Assembly (NCBI GenBank): GCA_905214225.1 | Contig: CAJMLL010000004.1 | Coordinates: 1 to 64,000, forward strand | DNA: 64,000 nucleotides | Reading direction: 5' to 3' | Source: an uncultured bacterium | GTDB taxonomy: Bacteria; Bacillota; Clostridia; Peptostreptococcales; Anaerovoracaceae | Part shown: in pieces, positions 44,380-53,663 of the stretch | Position numbering within the stretch: position 1 is the first letter of the stretch | Layout: every line of letters starts with the position of its first letter | Notes under the pieces: generated by a model | The model's database searches: none | What the model saw: only the letters and a program-made list of their open reading frames with translations | What the model was told of the DNA's origin: nothing | Made by a program: the position numbers and the translations under genes

Positions 44380-44399
44380 GTAAATATCAAGCGATAACC

Positions 44400-44452
44400 A
44401 TACCGCCGAGTCCGCCATTTAGTGCGGGCTTAGCGGTATTTTTCTTTTTTTG
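44400..44452 (+). terminator. Terminator of rpsB-tsf
   Basis: TACCGC (44401-44406) pairs with GCGGTA (44433-44438), with a GC-rich inner hairpin, then TTTTTCTTTTTTT. The remaining 260 bases to fluC hold an extended -10 (TGCTATACT near 44647-44655) and no gene or fluoride-riboswitch signature. Confidence 0.85.
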
Positions 44453-44711
44453 TAAGGACAAAAGAGATACGGGCAAGGAAGAGATTTGTCTGTTTGACTA
44501 ACCTTAGCTTTATTTGTTTGATGTTTGCTTTTTGTTTGTTTAAATGTTATGAGGAAAACTGGCCATGACCCATCCGGAAACACTGAAGAGCCGTTACCAG
44601 AAATATTACAGAACGGAGAAATAATCGTATAAATACCCACTGATCGTGCTATACTATAAAGCCGTGAGTGAAATAATCAAGTGATGCAGCAGATCGTATG
44701 AGGTGAATAGA

Positions 44712-45074
44712 ATGTTTATGCAATTGGCAGCAGTTGGAATGGGCGGCTTTGTCGGAGCCTGCGCCAGATTTCTGCTCTCTCTTATCCCGATGCAGAGCAG
44801 GGGAAATTATCCGATCAATACCTTTATCACCAATATCATCGGTGCCGTATTGATCGGATTTATTATCGCTTATGCGAAGGATACCGACATGGATCCCAAT
44901 AAGCTGCTGTTTCTGAAAACAGGATTGTGCGGCGGCCTGACGACATTTTCGACGTTTTCTGTGGAAGCCTGGGGCCTTCTGGAATCCGGGAGCTGGATTC
45001 AGGGAGGACTGTACATTATTCTTTCTGTTGTCTGCTGCATAGCCGGCGTATATGTCGGGCTCAGACTCGGTTAG
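44712..45074 (+). CDS. crcB: Fluoride channel Fluc/CrcB
   Basis: 120 residues from ATG 44712 (GAGGTG upstream). Four membrane helices with the family signatures GMGGFVGACARFLLS, PINTFITNIIGAVLIGF and TGLCGGLTTFSTFSVE (Asn and Phe-box residues of the pore). A dual-topology dimer exports F- and protects enzymes such as enolase. It is a single gene here, so a homodimer is expected. Confidence 0.92.
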   Translation: MFMQLAAVGMGGFVGACARFLLSLIPMQSRGNYPINTFITNIIGAVLIGFIIAYAKDTDMDPNKLLFLKTGLCGGLTTFSTFSVEAWGLLESGSWIQGGLYIILSVVCCIAGVYVGLRLG

Positions 45075-45154
45075 AAGAATCTGGCAGTGCAAGTAAGTAT
45101 ATGCAGGCCGGGACAGAGCCGCCGGCATCTGTTTTCGCTGATGCAGACGGGTAA

Positions 45155-46051
45155 TCATACGGCCTCATGAAAACGCAGAGTCTGGAGCCGGACGTGTTCA
45201 ATCAGCTGTTCAAGCTGATCCGCTTTCTGATGCGCCGTCCGATATACAGCATTGATGGTCCAGGGAATGGAATCCTCGATTTCGATATAGCGGAGATCTT
45301 CCGGCATCGTAAATCTGCGGTGGATGTCGACATCGATGCCGATTCCCTGTCTGTCTGCGCACAGAGCGTAAATCACTGCGCTTTCCATAGTTGTGGAGCG
45401 TATATCTGGCAGAAATCCGCTCTCGCGGCAGCGCTGGATCAGAAGGTGATAAGACGAGAATTTTTCGTTCAGGGTGATCAGCGGCTGGGACTTGAGATCC
45501 TTAATCTGAAGGACAGACCGGCTGCTGAGGGGGTGGCCGTCATAGACGATGGCTTTCATTTTCCGGCTGAAGATTTTCCTCTGGGTAATCAGAGGAGAGT
45601 TCATATCGCCGATGATCAGGGCCAGGTCCAGCTGGCCGGCAAGAAGAAGGGCTTTAATTTCATCATTAAAATCTTCAGAAAATTCTGCTGCGCTGCCTGC
45701 GCCAAGGGCCTTGTTTTCCGGCCAGAGTAATCTGGTGGGAAGAACATTCGTCACCCCGCAGGAAAGGCCGATATGAAAGATGTTTTCATTATCGTGTATC
45801 CGTTTCATTTCGACTTCTATGGACTGGAGCATGGAAATCAGGTCCTTGCTGCGCTCGTAGAAATATCTTCCGCAGGCGGTTGGCTGAAGGCCGGAGCGGT
45901 TTTTTATAAACAGGGTGTTCTGGACCTCAGCTTCCAGTTTATCCAGGGCTTTTCCCATCCCCTGAGGGGAAATATATAAGGCGTGCGCGGCTTTGTTTAT
46001 GCTGCCCAGTTCATAGCAGGCGATAAAGTAATCCAGCAGTTTGGTATCCAT
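45155..46051 (-). CDS. LysR-family transcriptional regulator
   Basis: 298 residues. HTH at 1-60 (LLDYFIACYELGSINKAAHALYISPQGMGKALDKLE), effector domain after about 90. It is divergent from the membrane protein-enoate reductase genes (240-base gap), so it probably controls them. The HTH is somewhat atypical (SPQGMGKAL in place of SQPPLS). Confidence 0.88.
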   Translation of the reverse strand: MDTKLLDYFIACYELGSINKAAHALYISPQGMGKALDKLEAEVQNTLFIKNRSGLQPTACGRYFYERSKDLISMLQSIEVEMKRIHDNENIFHIGLSCGVTNVLPTRLLWPENKALGAGSAAEFSEDFNDEIKALLLAGQLDLALIIGDMNSPLITQRKIFSRKMKAIVYDGHPLSSRSVLQIKDLKSQPLITLNEKFSSYHLLIQRCRESGFLPDIRSTTMESAVIYALCADRQGIGIDVDIHRRFTMPEDLRYIEIEDSIPWTINAVYRTAHQKADQLEQLIEHVRLQTLRFHEAV

Positions 46052-46292
46052 AAAGCTTCTCCGATTCTTTCTATATGTTTATGTTCCTTTATGTCCACTG
46101 TTTCTTCAGCGGATTCAGATTTTTTATCCTGATTGATTCCATTATACCGTTCTGAATTTGTTCGTTTCAAGATTATCAGCTCTATCAACTATCTATTTAT
46201 ACCTGTGCCTGTACAGATGATAGAACATGCTTCTCAGTTTTGATAAAGTATAGACAATTCAAAGAGAGAAAAAACCTGAGGAGGAAAAGATT

Positions 46293-46805
46293 ATGTTTAA
46301 AGATCATTTTGGCTGTGTGCTGACCACCGTATTGTCCATTGTCATGGGCTTCATTATGGCGATTGCTGTCGTCATTGTCGATTCACTGGAGTTTAATTTT
46401 TCCGTCGTGTTTAAGATCATGGCGATGATTACATTTGTTGTCCTTGTCACGAGTATTTTTGTTCCATATGTAAAGTGGGGAAACAAGTCTGCGGAACTGA
46501 TCGGCCTGAAGCCGGGATCGATCGGATATAAGCTGGTGGCGGGAATTATTCCATCCCTGATTTTAAATACTGCAAATACGCTCATCGTTTCCGGAGCCAA
46601 CATTTTCTTCAACGAAGTAATTCCGGCTGAGGCGCAGTTCTCCGCATGGGTTCATGGAATCCGGAAAGACTGGCTGATCTGTTTCATTGTTTCCTATTTC
46701 GCAGCCTTCGTCGCAGAAGCGGTCGGAAAATGGGCAGCAAAGAGAAGTGTGCCGCAGAATTCCGGCAGGGATGCCGTAAGAGAGATGGAATCTCTTGCTG
46801 TTTAA
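46293..46805 (+). CDS. Membrane protein of unknown function
   Basis: 170 residues with four predicted helices (about 8-30, 38-60, 80-103, 127-150) and a polar C-terminus. Start ATG 46293 has GAGGAGG upstream. I do not recognise the family; a DUF2798-like small membrane protein is one possibility. It lies 66 bases ahead of the enoate reductase gene and is likely co-transcribed, under the divergent LysR. Confidence 0.6.
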   Translation: MFKDHFGCVLTTVLSIVMGFIMAIAVVIVDSLEFNFSVVFKIMAMITFVVLVTSIFVPYVKWGNKSAELIGLKPGSIGYKLVAGIIPSLILNTANTLIVSGANIFFNEVIPAEAQFSAWVHGIRKDWLICFIVSYFAAFVAEAVGKWAAKRSVPQNSGRDAVREMESLAV

Positions 46806-46871
46806 AAATTGTAAGAAGGAAAAGACAAAAATCATCAGTATTCAAGCTATAGAAATTAAAAGGAGATACCA

Positions 46872-48827
46872 ATGACAAATAAATATCCAAATCTGCTTTC
46901 CCCGATCACACTGGCGGGAGTAACCTTCAGAAACCGCATCTTTTCTGCTCCGATGGGCGGAACAGATATTACGCCGGACTGCTGCATCGGTCCGAAGACA
47001 ACAAAGTTTTACGAGCTCCGTGCCAAGGGCGGTGCTGCTGCGGTAACGGTTTCCGAGTGTGTGGTCCATGAAACGGATGGAAGCCATATGTTCCGCCTGA
47101 ATCTGTCCACCCCGGGCAGCCTTCCGAGCTTCACGTATACGGCTGATGCCATCCGCCGTCACGGATGTATGCCGTCGGTAGAACTTTCCCATTCCGGCCA
47201 GTTCGGCGGAACTTATCTCGCAGATAAGAATAAGCAGCACAGCCTGGTGCAGTGGGGACCGTCTGCGAGAGTGAGAGAAGACGACGTGGAAGTGAAAGAG
47301 CTCACAAAAGATCTGATTGATGATATCGTCAGATCCTATGGAGAGACGGCTGCCCTTGCAAAACGCGCGGGCTTTGAGATGGTCATGATTCACGGCGGCC
47401 ACGGTTGGCTGATCAACCAGTTCCTGTCGCCTCTCTTCAACCATCGCAGCGATGAATACGGTGGATCCTTTGAAAACCGTGTCCGCTTTGCGGTAGAAGT
47501 TGTCAAGTCTGTCCGTGAAGCAGTCGGACCGAAATTCCCGATTGAGTTCCGTATGAGCGGAGATGAATTCGTAGACGGCGGTTATCATCTGGACGAGGGA
47601 ATTAAAATCGCTCAGGCAGTAGAAGACTATGTGGATTTGATCCATGTATCTGCGGGAACTTATCAGAAGACATTTGGAATCACCCATCCATCCTGGTTCG
47701 AGCCTCATGGAAGAAACGTGTATCTGGCTGCAGAGATCAAGAAGCATGTGAATAAGCCGGTTGCAACGATCGGCGGACTGAATGATCCGGAGATGCTGGA
47801 AGAGATCATTGCCTCTGGAAAGGCCGATGTAGTAGAAATGGCCAGAGCCCTTCTGGCGGATCCGCAGCTGCCAAATAAGATTACGGAGGGAAGAGAAGAG
47901 GAAATCGTCCGCTGCCTGCGCTGCTATACCTGCATGGCAGAGCGTGCTGCAACCTTTACCCGCCGCTGCACGGTCAACCCACTGATCGGAAGAGAAGACG
48001 AGGGCCTTGGAGAAATCATGCCGGCTCCGGTTAAGCGCAAGGTTTTGGTTGTCGGAGGCGGTCCGGGAGGACTTTACGCCGCATATACCGCTGCCAGAAG
48101 AGGACACCAGGTCATTCTGTGTGAAGCATCCGCTGAAATCGGAGGCCTCCTGAAGGGAGAAGAAGCTCTGCCGCCGAAGTTTGAGATGTTCCAGCTTGGC
48201 GGAACTTATGCGACTCTGGCGCGGAAAGCCGGTGTGGAAATCCGCCTGAATACCCGTGTGGATGCGGATTATGTAAAGAAGGAAGCGTCGGACGCTCTGA
48301 TCGTCGCTGCCGGATCTTCCCCGATGGTTCCGCCGATTCCAGGCCTCAGAGAAAGCAGCCGCATGATTGTAGCAGAAGATTATTACCTGAAGAAAGATCA
48401 GGTTGGAGAGAACGTCGTTGTTCTCGGAGGCGGCCTTGTCGGATGCGAACTGGCTGCTGTCCTGGGTGATCAGGGAAAGAAGGTTCATGTCGTGGAAATG
48501 CGCGATGAGCTCTGCCCGGATGCCAATGTCCGCTACCGTCCTCTGCTGATGAATAAGATGAAGGAAGTCGGCATTCAGGTACATACGGGATGCACATGTA
48601 AGAACATCACAGACGATAAGGTCATCGGAGAAACAAAAGACGGTGAGCAGGTAGAGATTCAGGCAGATTCCATTCTCTGCGCCCTCGGCCTGAAGCCGAA
48701 CACCGATATCGTAGAAGAACTCAGAGGCCTTGCTCCTCAGTTCGCATCCATCGGAAACTGTGTTCGTCCGAACACCATCACCTACGCAGTATATCAGGGC
48801 TATCACGCTGCTCTGGATATTCATTAA
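46872..48827 (+). CDS. NADH:flavin oxidoreductase, 2-enoate/2,4-dienoyl-CoA reductase type
   Basis: 651 residues, three modules. FMN TIM barrel (about 1-340; PITLAGVTFRNRIFSAPMGG, HGGHGWLINQFLSPLFNHR). 4Fe-4S ligands C348, C351, C354 and C366. FAD domain starting KVLVVGGGPGGLYAAYTAAR (390) with an inserted NAD(H) domain (VVVLGGGLVGCELAAVLG). Electrons run NADH-FAD-FeS-FMN to an activated C=C bond. Candidates include enoates, dienoyl-CoA or bile-acid intermediates (BaiCD/BaiH are homologues); the substrate cannot be assigned. GGAG precedes the start. Confidence 0.92.
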   Translation: MTNKYPNLLSPITLAGVTFRNRIFSAPMGGTDITPDCCIGPKTTKFYELRAKGGAAAVTVSECVVHETDGSHMFRLNLSTPGSLPSFTYTADAIRRHGCMPSVELSHSGQFGGTYLADKNKQHSLVQWGPSARVREDDVEVKELTKDLIDDIVRSYGETAALAKRAGFEMVMIHGGHGWLINQFLSPLFNHRSDEYGGSFENRVRFAVEVVKSVREAVGPKFPIEFRMSGDEFVDGGYHLDEGIKIAQAVEDYVDLIHVSAGTYQKTFGITHPSWFEPHGRNVYLAAEIKKHVNKPVATIGGLNDPEMLEEIIASGKADVVEMARALLADPQLPNKITEGREEEIVRCLRCYTCMAERAATFTRRCTVNPLIGREDEGLGEIMPAPVKRKVLVVGGGPGGLYAAYTAARRGHQVILCEASAEIGGLLKGEEALPPKFEMFQLGGTYATLARKAGVEIRLNTRVDADYVKKEASDALIVAAGSSPMVPPIPGLRESSRMIVAEDYYLKKDQVGENVVVLGGGLVGCELAAVLGDQGKKVHVVEMRDELCPDANVRYRPLLMNKMKEVGIQVHTGCTCKNITDDKVIGETKDGEQVEIQADSILCALGLKPNTDIVEELRGLAPQFASIGNCVRPNTITYAVYQGYHAALDIH

Positions 48828-48855
48828 TAATACGCTGCTCCTCTTAACTTCAACG

Positions 48856-48890
48856 AAAAAGACAGGGCGCTGCCTTGTCTTTTTTCTTTT
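48856..48890 (+). terminator. Terminator after the enoate reductase
   Basis: AGACAGGGC (48860-48868) pairs, with one G-T pair, to GCCTTGTCT (48872-48880), flanked by A run and T run. Confidence 0.8.
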
Positions 48891-48979
48891 GTCCGATCGG
48901 ACAGCTGAAGAGGATTGACATCCTGCTCAGGAAAAGTATAGTGAAAACAGAAGGAATAAGCTATATTCAGGAGGCTGCC

Positions 48980-49804
48980 ATGAAAAGGATTACGGTTCTG
49001 ACATTCAGTCCGACGGGAACGACCAGAAAGGCCGCGGAGTTCATCGCGGAGAGAATCAGCGGAAAGCTGGAAATTCCGGCTCTGTATGATGATTTTACGC
49101 TGCCGGAGAATAGGAGAGATAAACGAGTATTTGGAAGGGAAGAGCTTCTGCTTATCGGTCTTCCGGTTTACGCGGGAAGGCTTCCGAATAAGATTGTGCC
49201 GAAAATCGGGAGTCTGATCAGGTCGTCCGGGGATACGCCAGCGATTGCTCTTGTAACTTTTGGAAACCGGAGCCCGGGGAGCGCCCTGAGGGAGCTGAAA
49301 CATATATTGCAGGAAAACGGTTTCTGCACCATTTCTGCGGGAGCCTTTGCCGCGCCCCATGCCTTCGCGGAGATCGGAAGTGAACACCCGACGGAAGAAG
49401 ACCGCAGAAAGGCGGAATCCTTAGTCGATGCGGCAGCGGAGTACCTGGCATCCGGAAAGATGCTGAAGCCGGTCGTGATCGACGGAGATCAGCCGCCGGA
49501 ACCCTATTATATCCCGAAGGGAGAGGACGGAAGGCCGGTGAATTTTCTGAAGGCAAAGCCGAAAACAGATCTTCAGCGCTGTGACCGTTGCGGAATCTGC
49601 GCCCGGGTCTGCCCCATGGGGTCCATTTCAGCAGAACAGCCGGAAGAGGTCACGGGAATCTGCATCAAGTGCCAGGCCTGCATCAGGACATGCCCGAAGC
49701 AGGCGAAATATCTGGATGATCCGGGATTTTTATCTCATAAGAAGATGCTGGAAAAGAATTTCCGCGATCCTGCGGAATCGATCCTTTATCTGCCGGAGAG
49801 ATAA
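48980..49804 (+). CDS. EFR1-type flavodoxin-ferredoxin fusion protein
   Basis: 274 residues from ATG 48980 (AGGAGG 48969-48974). The flavodoxin-like N-terminal domain has the FMN loop FSPTGTTRKAAEFIA (9-23). Residues 201-238 hold two 4Fe-4S sites (Cys 201, 204, 207, 211 and 228, 231, 234, 238). Such proteins shuttle electrons in anaerobes. Its own short leader follows the reductase terminator. It may donate to or accept from the neighbouring oxidoreductase, which is inference. Confidence 0.88.
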   Translation: MKRITVLTFSPTGTTRKAAEFIAERISGKLEIPALYDDFTLPENRRDKRVFGREELLLIGLPVYAGRLPNKIVPKIGSLIRSSGDTPAIALVTFGNRSPGSALRELKHILQENGFCTISAGAFAAPHAFAEIGSEHPTEEDRRKAESLVDAAAEYLASGKMLKPVVIDGDQPPEPYYIPKGEDGRPVNFLKAKPKTDLQRCDRCGICARVCPMGSISAEQPEEVTGICIKCQACIRTCPKQAKYLDDPGFLSHKKMLEKNFRDPAESILYLPER

Positions 49805-49873
49805 GCGTCGGGCGGACAGCCGGGAAGCCTGCTGCCGTCTGCCTGATAAGACCATAAGACAATAAAAGAAGAG

Positions 49874-49922
49874 GAAGAGGCCGGCGCCCGGGGAACTCGT
49901 ATTCCCCAGAGTACCGGCCTCT
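49874..49922. terminator. Bidirectional terminator between EFR1 gene and nadA
   Basis: AGAGGCCGG and CCGGCCTCT arms with an inner GGGGAA/TTCCCC hairpin. On the minus strand it is followed by a U-rich tract, ending nadA; it can also stop the plus-strand transcript. Confidence 0.75.
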
Positions 49923-49978
49923 TGAAATTCTGTTACCAGAAAAATTGAAACCCTTATTTTATGTAACAATCCGGTATT

Positions 49979-50893
49979 TTAGCCCATCTCTACCATTTTC
50001 TCGATCGGCTTCAGCGCTTCTTTGCGAACCTGCTCGGACAGCTGGATTTCCTCCCCGCCGGCTCCGGTCACGGCGCGGTAGATGTCCATCAGTGTGGTTG
50101 CCGCCATGTTATGGCAGACACATTCCTTGGACAGCGGATAGAAGACCTTGTCCGGGCACTTGAACTGCAGGTGCTGGACGATGCTGTGCTCCGTGCCGAT
50201 GATAAACTCCTTATTGCTGCTTTCCTCCGCGTGCTTCATGATGCCTGTGGTGCTTCCGATGTAATCGGCATGCTTTCTGACTTCCTCCAGAACTTCCGGA
50301 TGAACCAGAATCTCAGCATTCGGGTGAGCGGCTTTTGCCAGCTTCACGTCGCGCTCGATCATGCGCATATGGGTCGGGCAGCCGCCGTTGACGAAGATAA
50401 ATTCCTTATCCGGGAGCTGTTCCTCACACCAGGATCCCAGGTTGCAGTCCGGGATAAACACGATCTGCTTATTCAGGATCTGCTTCAGAATCTTTACGGC
50501 TGAAGAGGACGTGACGACCACATCGACAGCGCGCTTCAGGTCAGAAGTCGTATTGATGTAGGCGACGATTGCCGCATCCGGATATTCTTCTCTCAGCTTC
50601 AGCACATCGTCACGGTCCATCTGCGCGGCCATCGGACATCCCGCCAGAGAATTGGCCAGCAGAACCTTCTTATCCGGGGAAAGCAGTTTTACCGTCTCCG
50701 CCATAAACCGTACACCGGACATGATGATGGTCTTCTGCGGAGCCTTGGACGCCTGGACACTCAGACCGTAAGAATCGCCGATATAGTCGGCAACGTCCCA
50801 GATGTCCTGGCTCTGATAAGCGTGTGCCAGAATGCAGACATCATTTTCCTTCTTCTTCTCCATGATGGCATCCTGAAGTTCTCTAGTGTTCAT
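49979..50893 (-). CDS. nadA: Quinolinate synthase
   Basis: 304 residues, cytosolic 4Fe-4S enzyme that condenses iminoaspartate with dihydroxyacetone phosphate to quinolinate. Cluster cysteines lie in NSLAGCPMAAQM, VNGGCPTHMRMIE and KECVCHNMAATTL. LAHAYQSQDIWDVADYIGDS near the start binds substrate. It is divergent from nadB with paired palindromic sites between. A 200-base leader precedes it. Confidence 0.96.
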   Translation of the reverse strand: MNTRELQDAIMEKKKENDVCILAHAYQSQDIWDVADYIGDSYGLSVQASKAPQKTIIMSGVRFMAETVKLLSPDKKVLLANSLAGCPMAAQMDRDDVLKLREEYPDAAIVAYINTTSDLKRAVDVVVTSSSAVKILKQILNKQIVFIPDCNLGSWCEEQLPDKEFIFVNGGCPTHMRMIERDVKLAKAAHPNAEILVHPEVLEEVRKHADYIGSTTGIMKHAEESSNKEFIIGTEHSIVQHLQFKCPDKVFYPLSKECVCHNMAATTLMDIYRAVTGAGGEEIQLSEQVRKEALKPIEKMVEMG

Positions 50894-51106
50894 TGTTTAA
50901 CCTCCGAAAGCTGCTTTTTCCAATTCTTTCTCTTCCATCCATTCTGTGCGGACAAAATCTGACTGGCAAGGGGACAGGAAAGCCTGCGGCCGTTTCCTTT
51001 ATCACCCCATGGCCTGTGAGATTGTTAAGTGAAAATATGAATTATTCCGTTTTTATGGACATATAAATAAAATAATAATCCGCACATCTCTTGTTCATTG
51101 ATTTTC

Positions 51107-51147
51107 AGTATAGAACCACTGTCTTTACATGTCAAGATAAATGTAAA
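51107..51147 (-). promoter_or_regulatory. nadA promoter and candidate NiaR site A
   Basis: Minus-strand TTGACA (complement of 51130-51135), a 17-base spacer and TATACT (complement of 51107-51112). The dyad TTTACAT...ATGTAAA (51124-51147) covers the -35. NiaR is encoded downstream at 53767, making it the probable repressor when nicotinate is plentiful. Confidence 0.7.
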
Positions 51148-51157
51148 CCTTAATGTT

Positions 51158-51196
51158 GATAGGTGTCTTGTCACATGTAAAATCTAGTGCTATAAT
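51158..51196 (+). promoter_or_regulatory. nadBC promoter and candidate NiaR site B
   Basis: TTGTCA (51168-51173), a 17-base spacer and TATAAT (51191-51196). The segment GATAGGTGTCTTGTCACATG overlaps the -35 and shares TTTACATGT-n-CAAGA, in the opposite sense, with site A. Confidence 0.7.
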
Positions 51197-51203
51197 GACG
51201 ATA

Positions 51204-51342
51204 AATTGATACAGATGCAGGAATGGGGCCCCTGCATCGGGTAAACCACGTCAGGAAAACGTGACAGACGGATATGTGGTGAAGGACACTGCATCCGCAC
51301 GTTCCATAAACGCAGGGAGTAAATCAGGAAAGGGATATTATC
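51204..51342 (+). promoter_or_regulatory. Structured leader of nadB with alternative pairings
   Basis: About 140 untranslated bases. Stem 1: GATGCAGG (51214-51221) with CCTGCATC (51231-51238). Stem 2: CACGT (51247-51251) with ACGTG (51259-51263). Stem 3: CGGAT (51269-51273) with ATCCG (51293-51297), inner GTG/CAC. CTGCATC recurs at 51289-51295, so the 5' strand of stem 1 can pair with either copy, and the second choice breaks stem 3. This resembles a switching RNA. I do not recognise a known riboswitch class. Confidence 0.45.
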
Positions 51343-52734
51343 ATGTTAAAGACGGATATTTTAATTGTTGGATCGGGATGCTCCGGTCTGTACACAGCAC
51401 TTAAACTTCCGAGCGATAAGAAGATTTTAATCATCACAAAATCAGACGCGGAATCCTGTGACAGTTTTCTGGCTCAGGGCGGCATCTGCGTACTGAAAGA
51501 TATTTCCGACTATGACAGCTACTTTGAAGATACCATGCGTGCCGGTCACTATGAGAATGACCGGAAATCCGTGGATATCATGATCCGCTCTTCGCAGAAA
51601 GTCATTCAGAATCTGATTGACTGCGGCGTACAGTTCCATCATGATGCGTCCGGTCATCTGGATTTCACCAGAGAGGGTGCACATTCTCATAAGAGAATTC
51701 TTTTCCATGAGGACGAGACCGGCAAGGAAATCACCAAACACCTTCTGGCTGCGGCGCGCGCGCTGCCGAACGTCACGCTTCTGGAGCATACAACGATGAT
51801 GGATATGGTGGAAGAGGACAATACCTGCTACGGAGCTGTCATTAAAAAGGAAAACGGCGAACTGGACATGGTCCAGGCAGATTATACGATCCTGGCTACA
51901 GGCGGAATCGGCGGGCTGTATGAACATTCCACGAACTACCGCCATCTGACCGGCGACGGCGTTGCCATGGCCATCCGTCACGGACTCCGCCTGAAGAACA
52001 TCAATTACGTACAGATTCACCCGACGACCTTCTACACGACCAATCCGGAGGACCGTTCCTTCCTGATTTCCGAGTCTGTAAGAGGCGAGGGCGCCAAACT
52101 CTATGATAAGAACATGCAGCGTTTCACCAATGAACTGCTTCCGAGGGACCTTCTGACCATCGAAATCAAGAAGCAGATGAAGAAGGACGGAACCAGACAT
52201 GTCTGGGAAGACCTGCGCACGATTCCTTATGAAGAGCGCCACACGCATTTCCCGAACATCATCGAGCACTGCCTGGAAATGGGCTATGACCCGGATAAGG
52301 AGCCGATTCCGGTTGTACCGGCTCAGCACTATTACATGGGCGGCGTCTGGGTCAACCATGAGAGCAAGACTTCGATGAATCAGCTGTACGCGGTCGGAGA
52401 AACCGCATGCAACGGCGTACACGGGAAGAACCGTCTCGCCAGCAATTCACTTCTTGAAAGTATGGTTTTTGCCGGAAGAGCGGCAGACGACCTGATGAAC
52501 AGTTATGCGCAGGTAAAGCATGATCCTGAAGCCTTCCGCCGTGTCGATCTGTCCCAGTATGAGGATGAATCCGCACTGAAGGAGCTCTATGCAGATCTCG
52601 TCAAAAAAGAAATTGACAAGGCGGACAGGGAAATGAGAATCCGCGAGGCTGATGCGGAGGAAACGGCTGCAGAGGGAATTCATCCCCAGGCACAGGCCGG
52701 GAAGCAGGATGCTCATCACGGCGCCAGAGCCTAG
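51343..52734 (+). CDS. nadB: L-aspartate oxidase
   Basis: 463 residues, FAD flavoprotein that oxidises aspartate to iminoaspartate for NadA. FAD loop ILIVGSGCSGLYTALKLP at the start, LAQGGICVL, the HSHKRILFHEDETG substrate-loop region, and GGVWVNHESKTSMNQLYAVGETACNGVHG near the C-terminal flavin site. It is shorter than the E. coli enzyme, lacking most of the C-terminal helical domain, as seen in clostridia. The last 35 residues are Ala/His-rich and poorly conserved. AGGAAAGGG precedes the start. Confidence 0.94.
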   Translation: MLKTDILIVGSGCSGLYTALKLPSDKKILIITKSDAESCDSFLAQGGICVLKDISDYDSYFEDTMRAGHYENDRKSVDIMIRSSQKVIQNLIDCGVQFHHDASGHLDFTREGAHSHKRILFHEDETGKEITKHLLAAARALPNVTLLEHTTMMDMVEEDNTCYGAVIKKENGELDMVQADYTILATGGIGGLYEHSTNYRHLTGDGVAMAIRHGLRLKNINYVQIHPTTFYTTNPEDRSFLISESVRGEGAKLYDKNMQRFTNELLPRDLLTIEIKKQMKKDGTRHVWEDLRTIPYEERHTHFPNIIEHCLEMGYDPDKEPIPVVPAQHYYMGGVWVNHESKTSMNQLYAVGETACNGVHGKNRLASNSLLESMVFAGRAADDLMNSYAQVKHDPEAFRRVDLSQYEDESALKELYADLVKKEIDKADREMRIREADAEETAAEGIHPQAQAGKQDAHHGARA

Positions 52735-52802
52735 GCCTCTTGAACAGGTAAATTTTGTCAGAAAAAAGAAAGGAGCGCGGCGAAGCCGCTGAAAACGAAG
52801 AG

Positions 52803-53663
52803 ATGATGCTAGATCCGATAACGATGAAGTTAAATGCTGATCCGCTGATCCGCTCAGCGCTGAAGGAAGATATTACCAGTGATGATGTGTCGACGAACAG
52901 TGTCATGCCGGAAGCGAAGGCGGGAACGGTAGATCTGATGGCCAAGGGGGATGGAATTCTCTGTGGTGCGCAGGTATTTCAGAGGACCTTCCAGCTGCTG
53001 GATCCCCAGACGGAAGTAATCTGGGAGAAGAAGGATGGCGACGCGGTGAAAAGAGGTGAGCGTCTGGCTGTCGTAAACGGAGATATCCGGGTGCTTCTCT
53101 CGGGAGAGCGGACGGCCCTGAATTATCTTCAGCGGATGAGCGGAATTGCGACCTATACGCATCAGATGGCGGAAAAACTGAAGGGAAGTGGGATTAAGCT
53201 CCTGGATACCAGAAAGACGACGCCGAACAACAGGATTTTCGAGAAGTACGCGGTTACGGTGGGCGGCGGATGCAACCATCGCTATAATCTGTCTGACGGG
53301 GTTATGCTGAAGGATAATCACATCGGCGCGGCGGGCGGAATCCGTCAGGCTGTGGAGGCGGCGAGAAATTACGCGCCATTCGTCCGGAAGATCGAGGTCG
53401 AGACGGAGAATCTGGACATGGTGAAGGAAGCGCTGGATGCCGGCGCAGACATTATTATGCTGGATAACATGGATCACGAGCAGATGAAAGAGGCGGTAAA
53501 GCTGATTGACGGAAGGGCGGAGATTGAAGCGTCCGGAAATGTGTCCATGGAAAATCTGGAGAGTTTCAGAGATCTGGGTATCGATTATGTGTCCAGCGGG
53601 GCACTGACGCATTCCGCGCCGATTCTGGACCTGTCGCTGAAACACCTGCATCCAGTGGAATAG
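52803..53663 (+). CDS. nadC: Nicotinate-nucleotide pyrophosphorylase (carboxylating)
   Basis: 286 residues if started at ATG 52803; a TTG at 52755 would add 16 charged residues and neither has a strong ribosome site. Signatures: LIRSALKEDITSDDVSTNSV, ERTALNYLQRMSGIATYTHQ, LLDTRKTTPNNRIFEKYAV and GADIIMLDNMDHEQM. It converts quinolinate and PRPP to nicotinate mononucleotide, completing the de novo branch with NadA and NadB. Confidence 0.94.
   Translation: MMLDPITMKLNADPLIRSALKEDITSDDVSTNSVMPEAKAGTVDLMAKGDGILCGAQVFQRTFQLLDPQTEVIWEKKDGDAVKRGERLAVVNGDIRVLLSGERTALNYLQRMSGIATYTHQMAEKLKGSGIKLLDTRKTTPNNRIFEKYAVTVGGGCNHRYNLSDGVMLKDNHIGAAGGIRQAVEAARNYAPFVRKIEVETENLDMVKEALDAGADIIMLDNMDHEQMKEAVKLIDGRAEIEASGNVSMENLESFRDLGIDYVSSGALTHSAPILDLSLKHLHPVE

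Noticed and set aside
44560..44711. Possible fluoride riboswitch ahead of crcB
   Set aside because: The characteristic GATG...CCGCC/CTGATG pattern and pseudoknot could not be drawn; only a promoter-like sequence is visible.
46842..48824. 660-codon minus-strand open frame
   Set aside because: It is the exact antisense of the well-defined enoate reductase gene, with no motifs of its own.
51239..51270. c-di-GMP-I riboswitch-like GGGTAAACC stretch in the nadB leader
   Set aside because: GGGTAAACC with a nearby hairpin recalls the GEMM core, but the following conserved ACGCAAAGCC segment and the receptor helix are not present.
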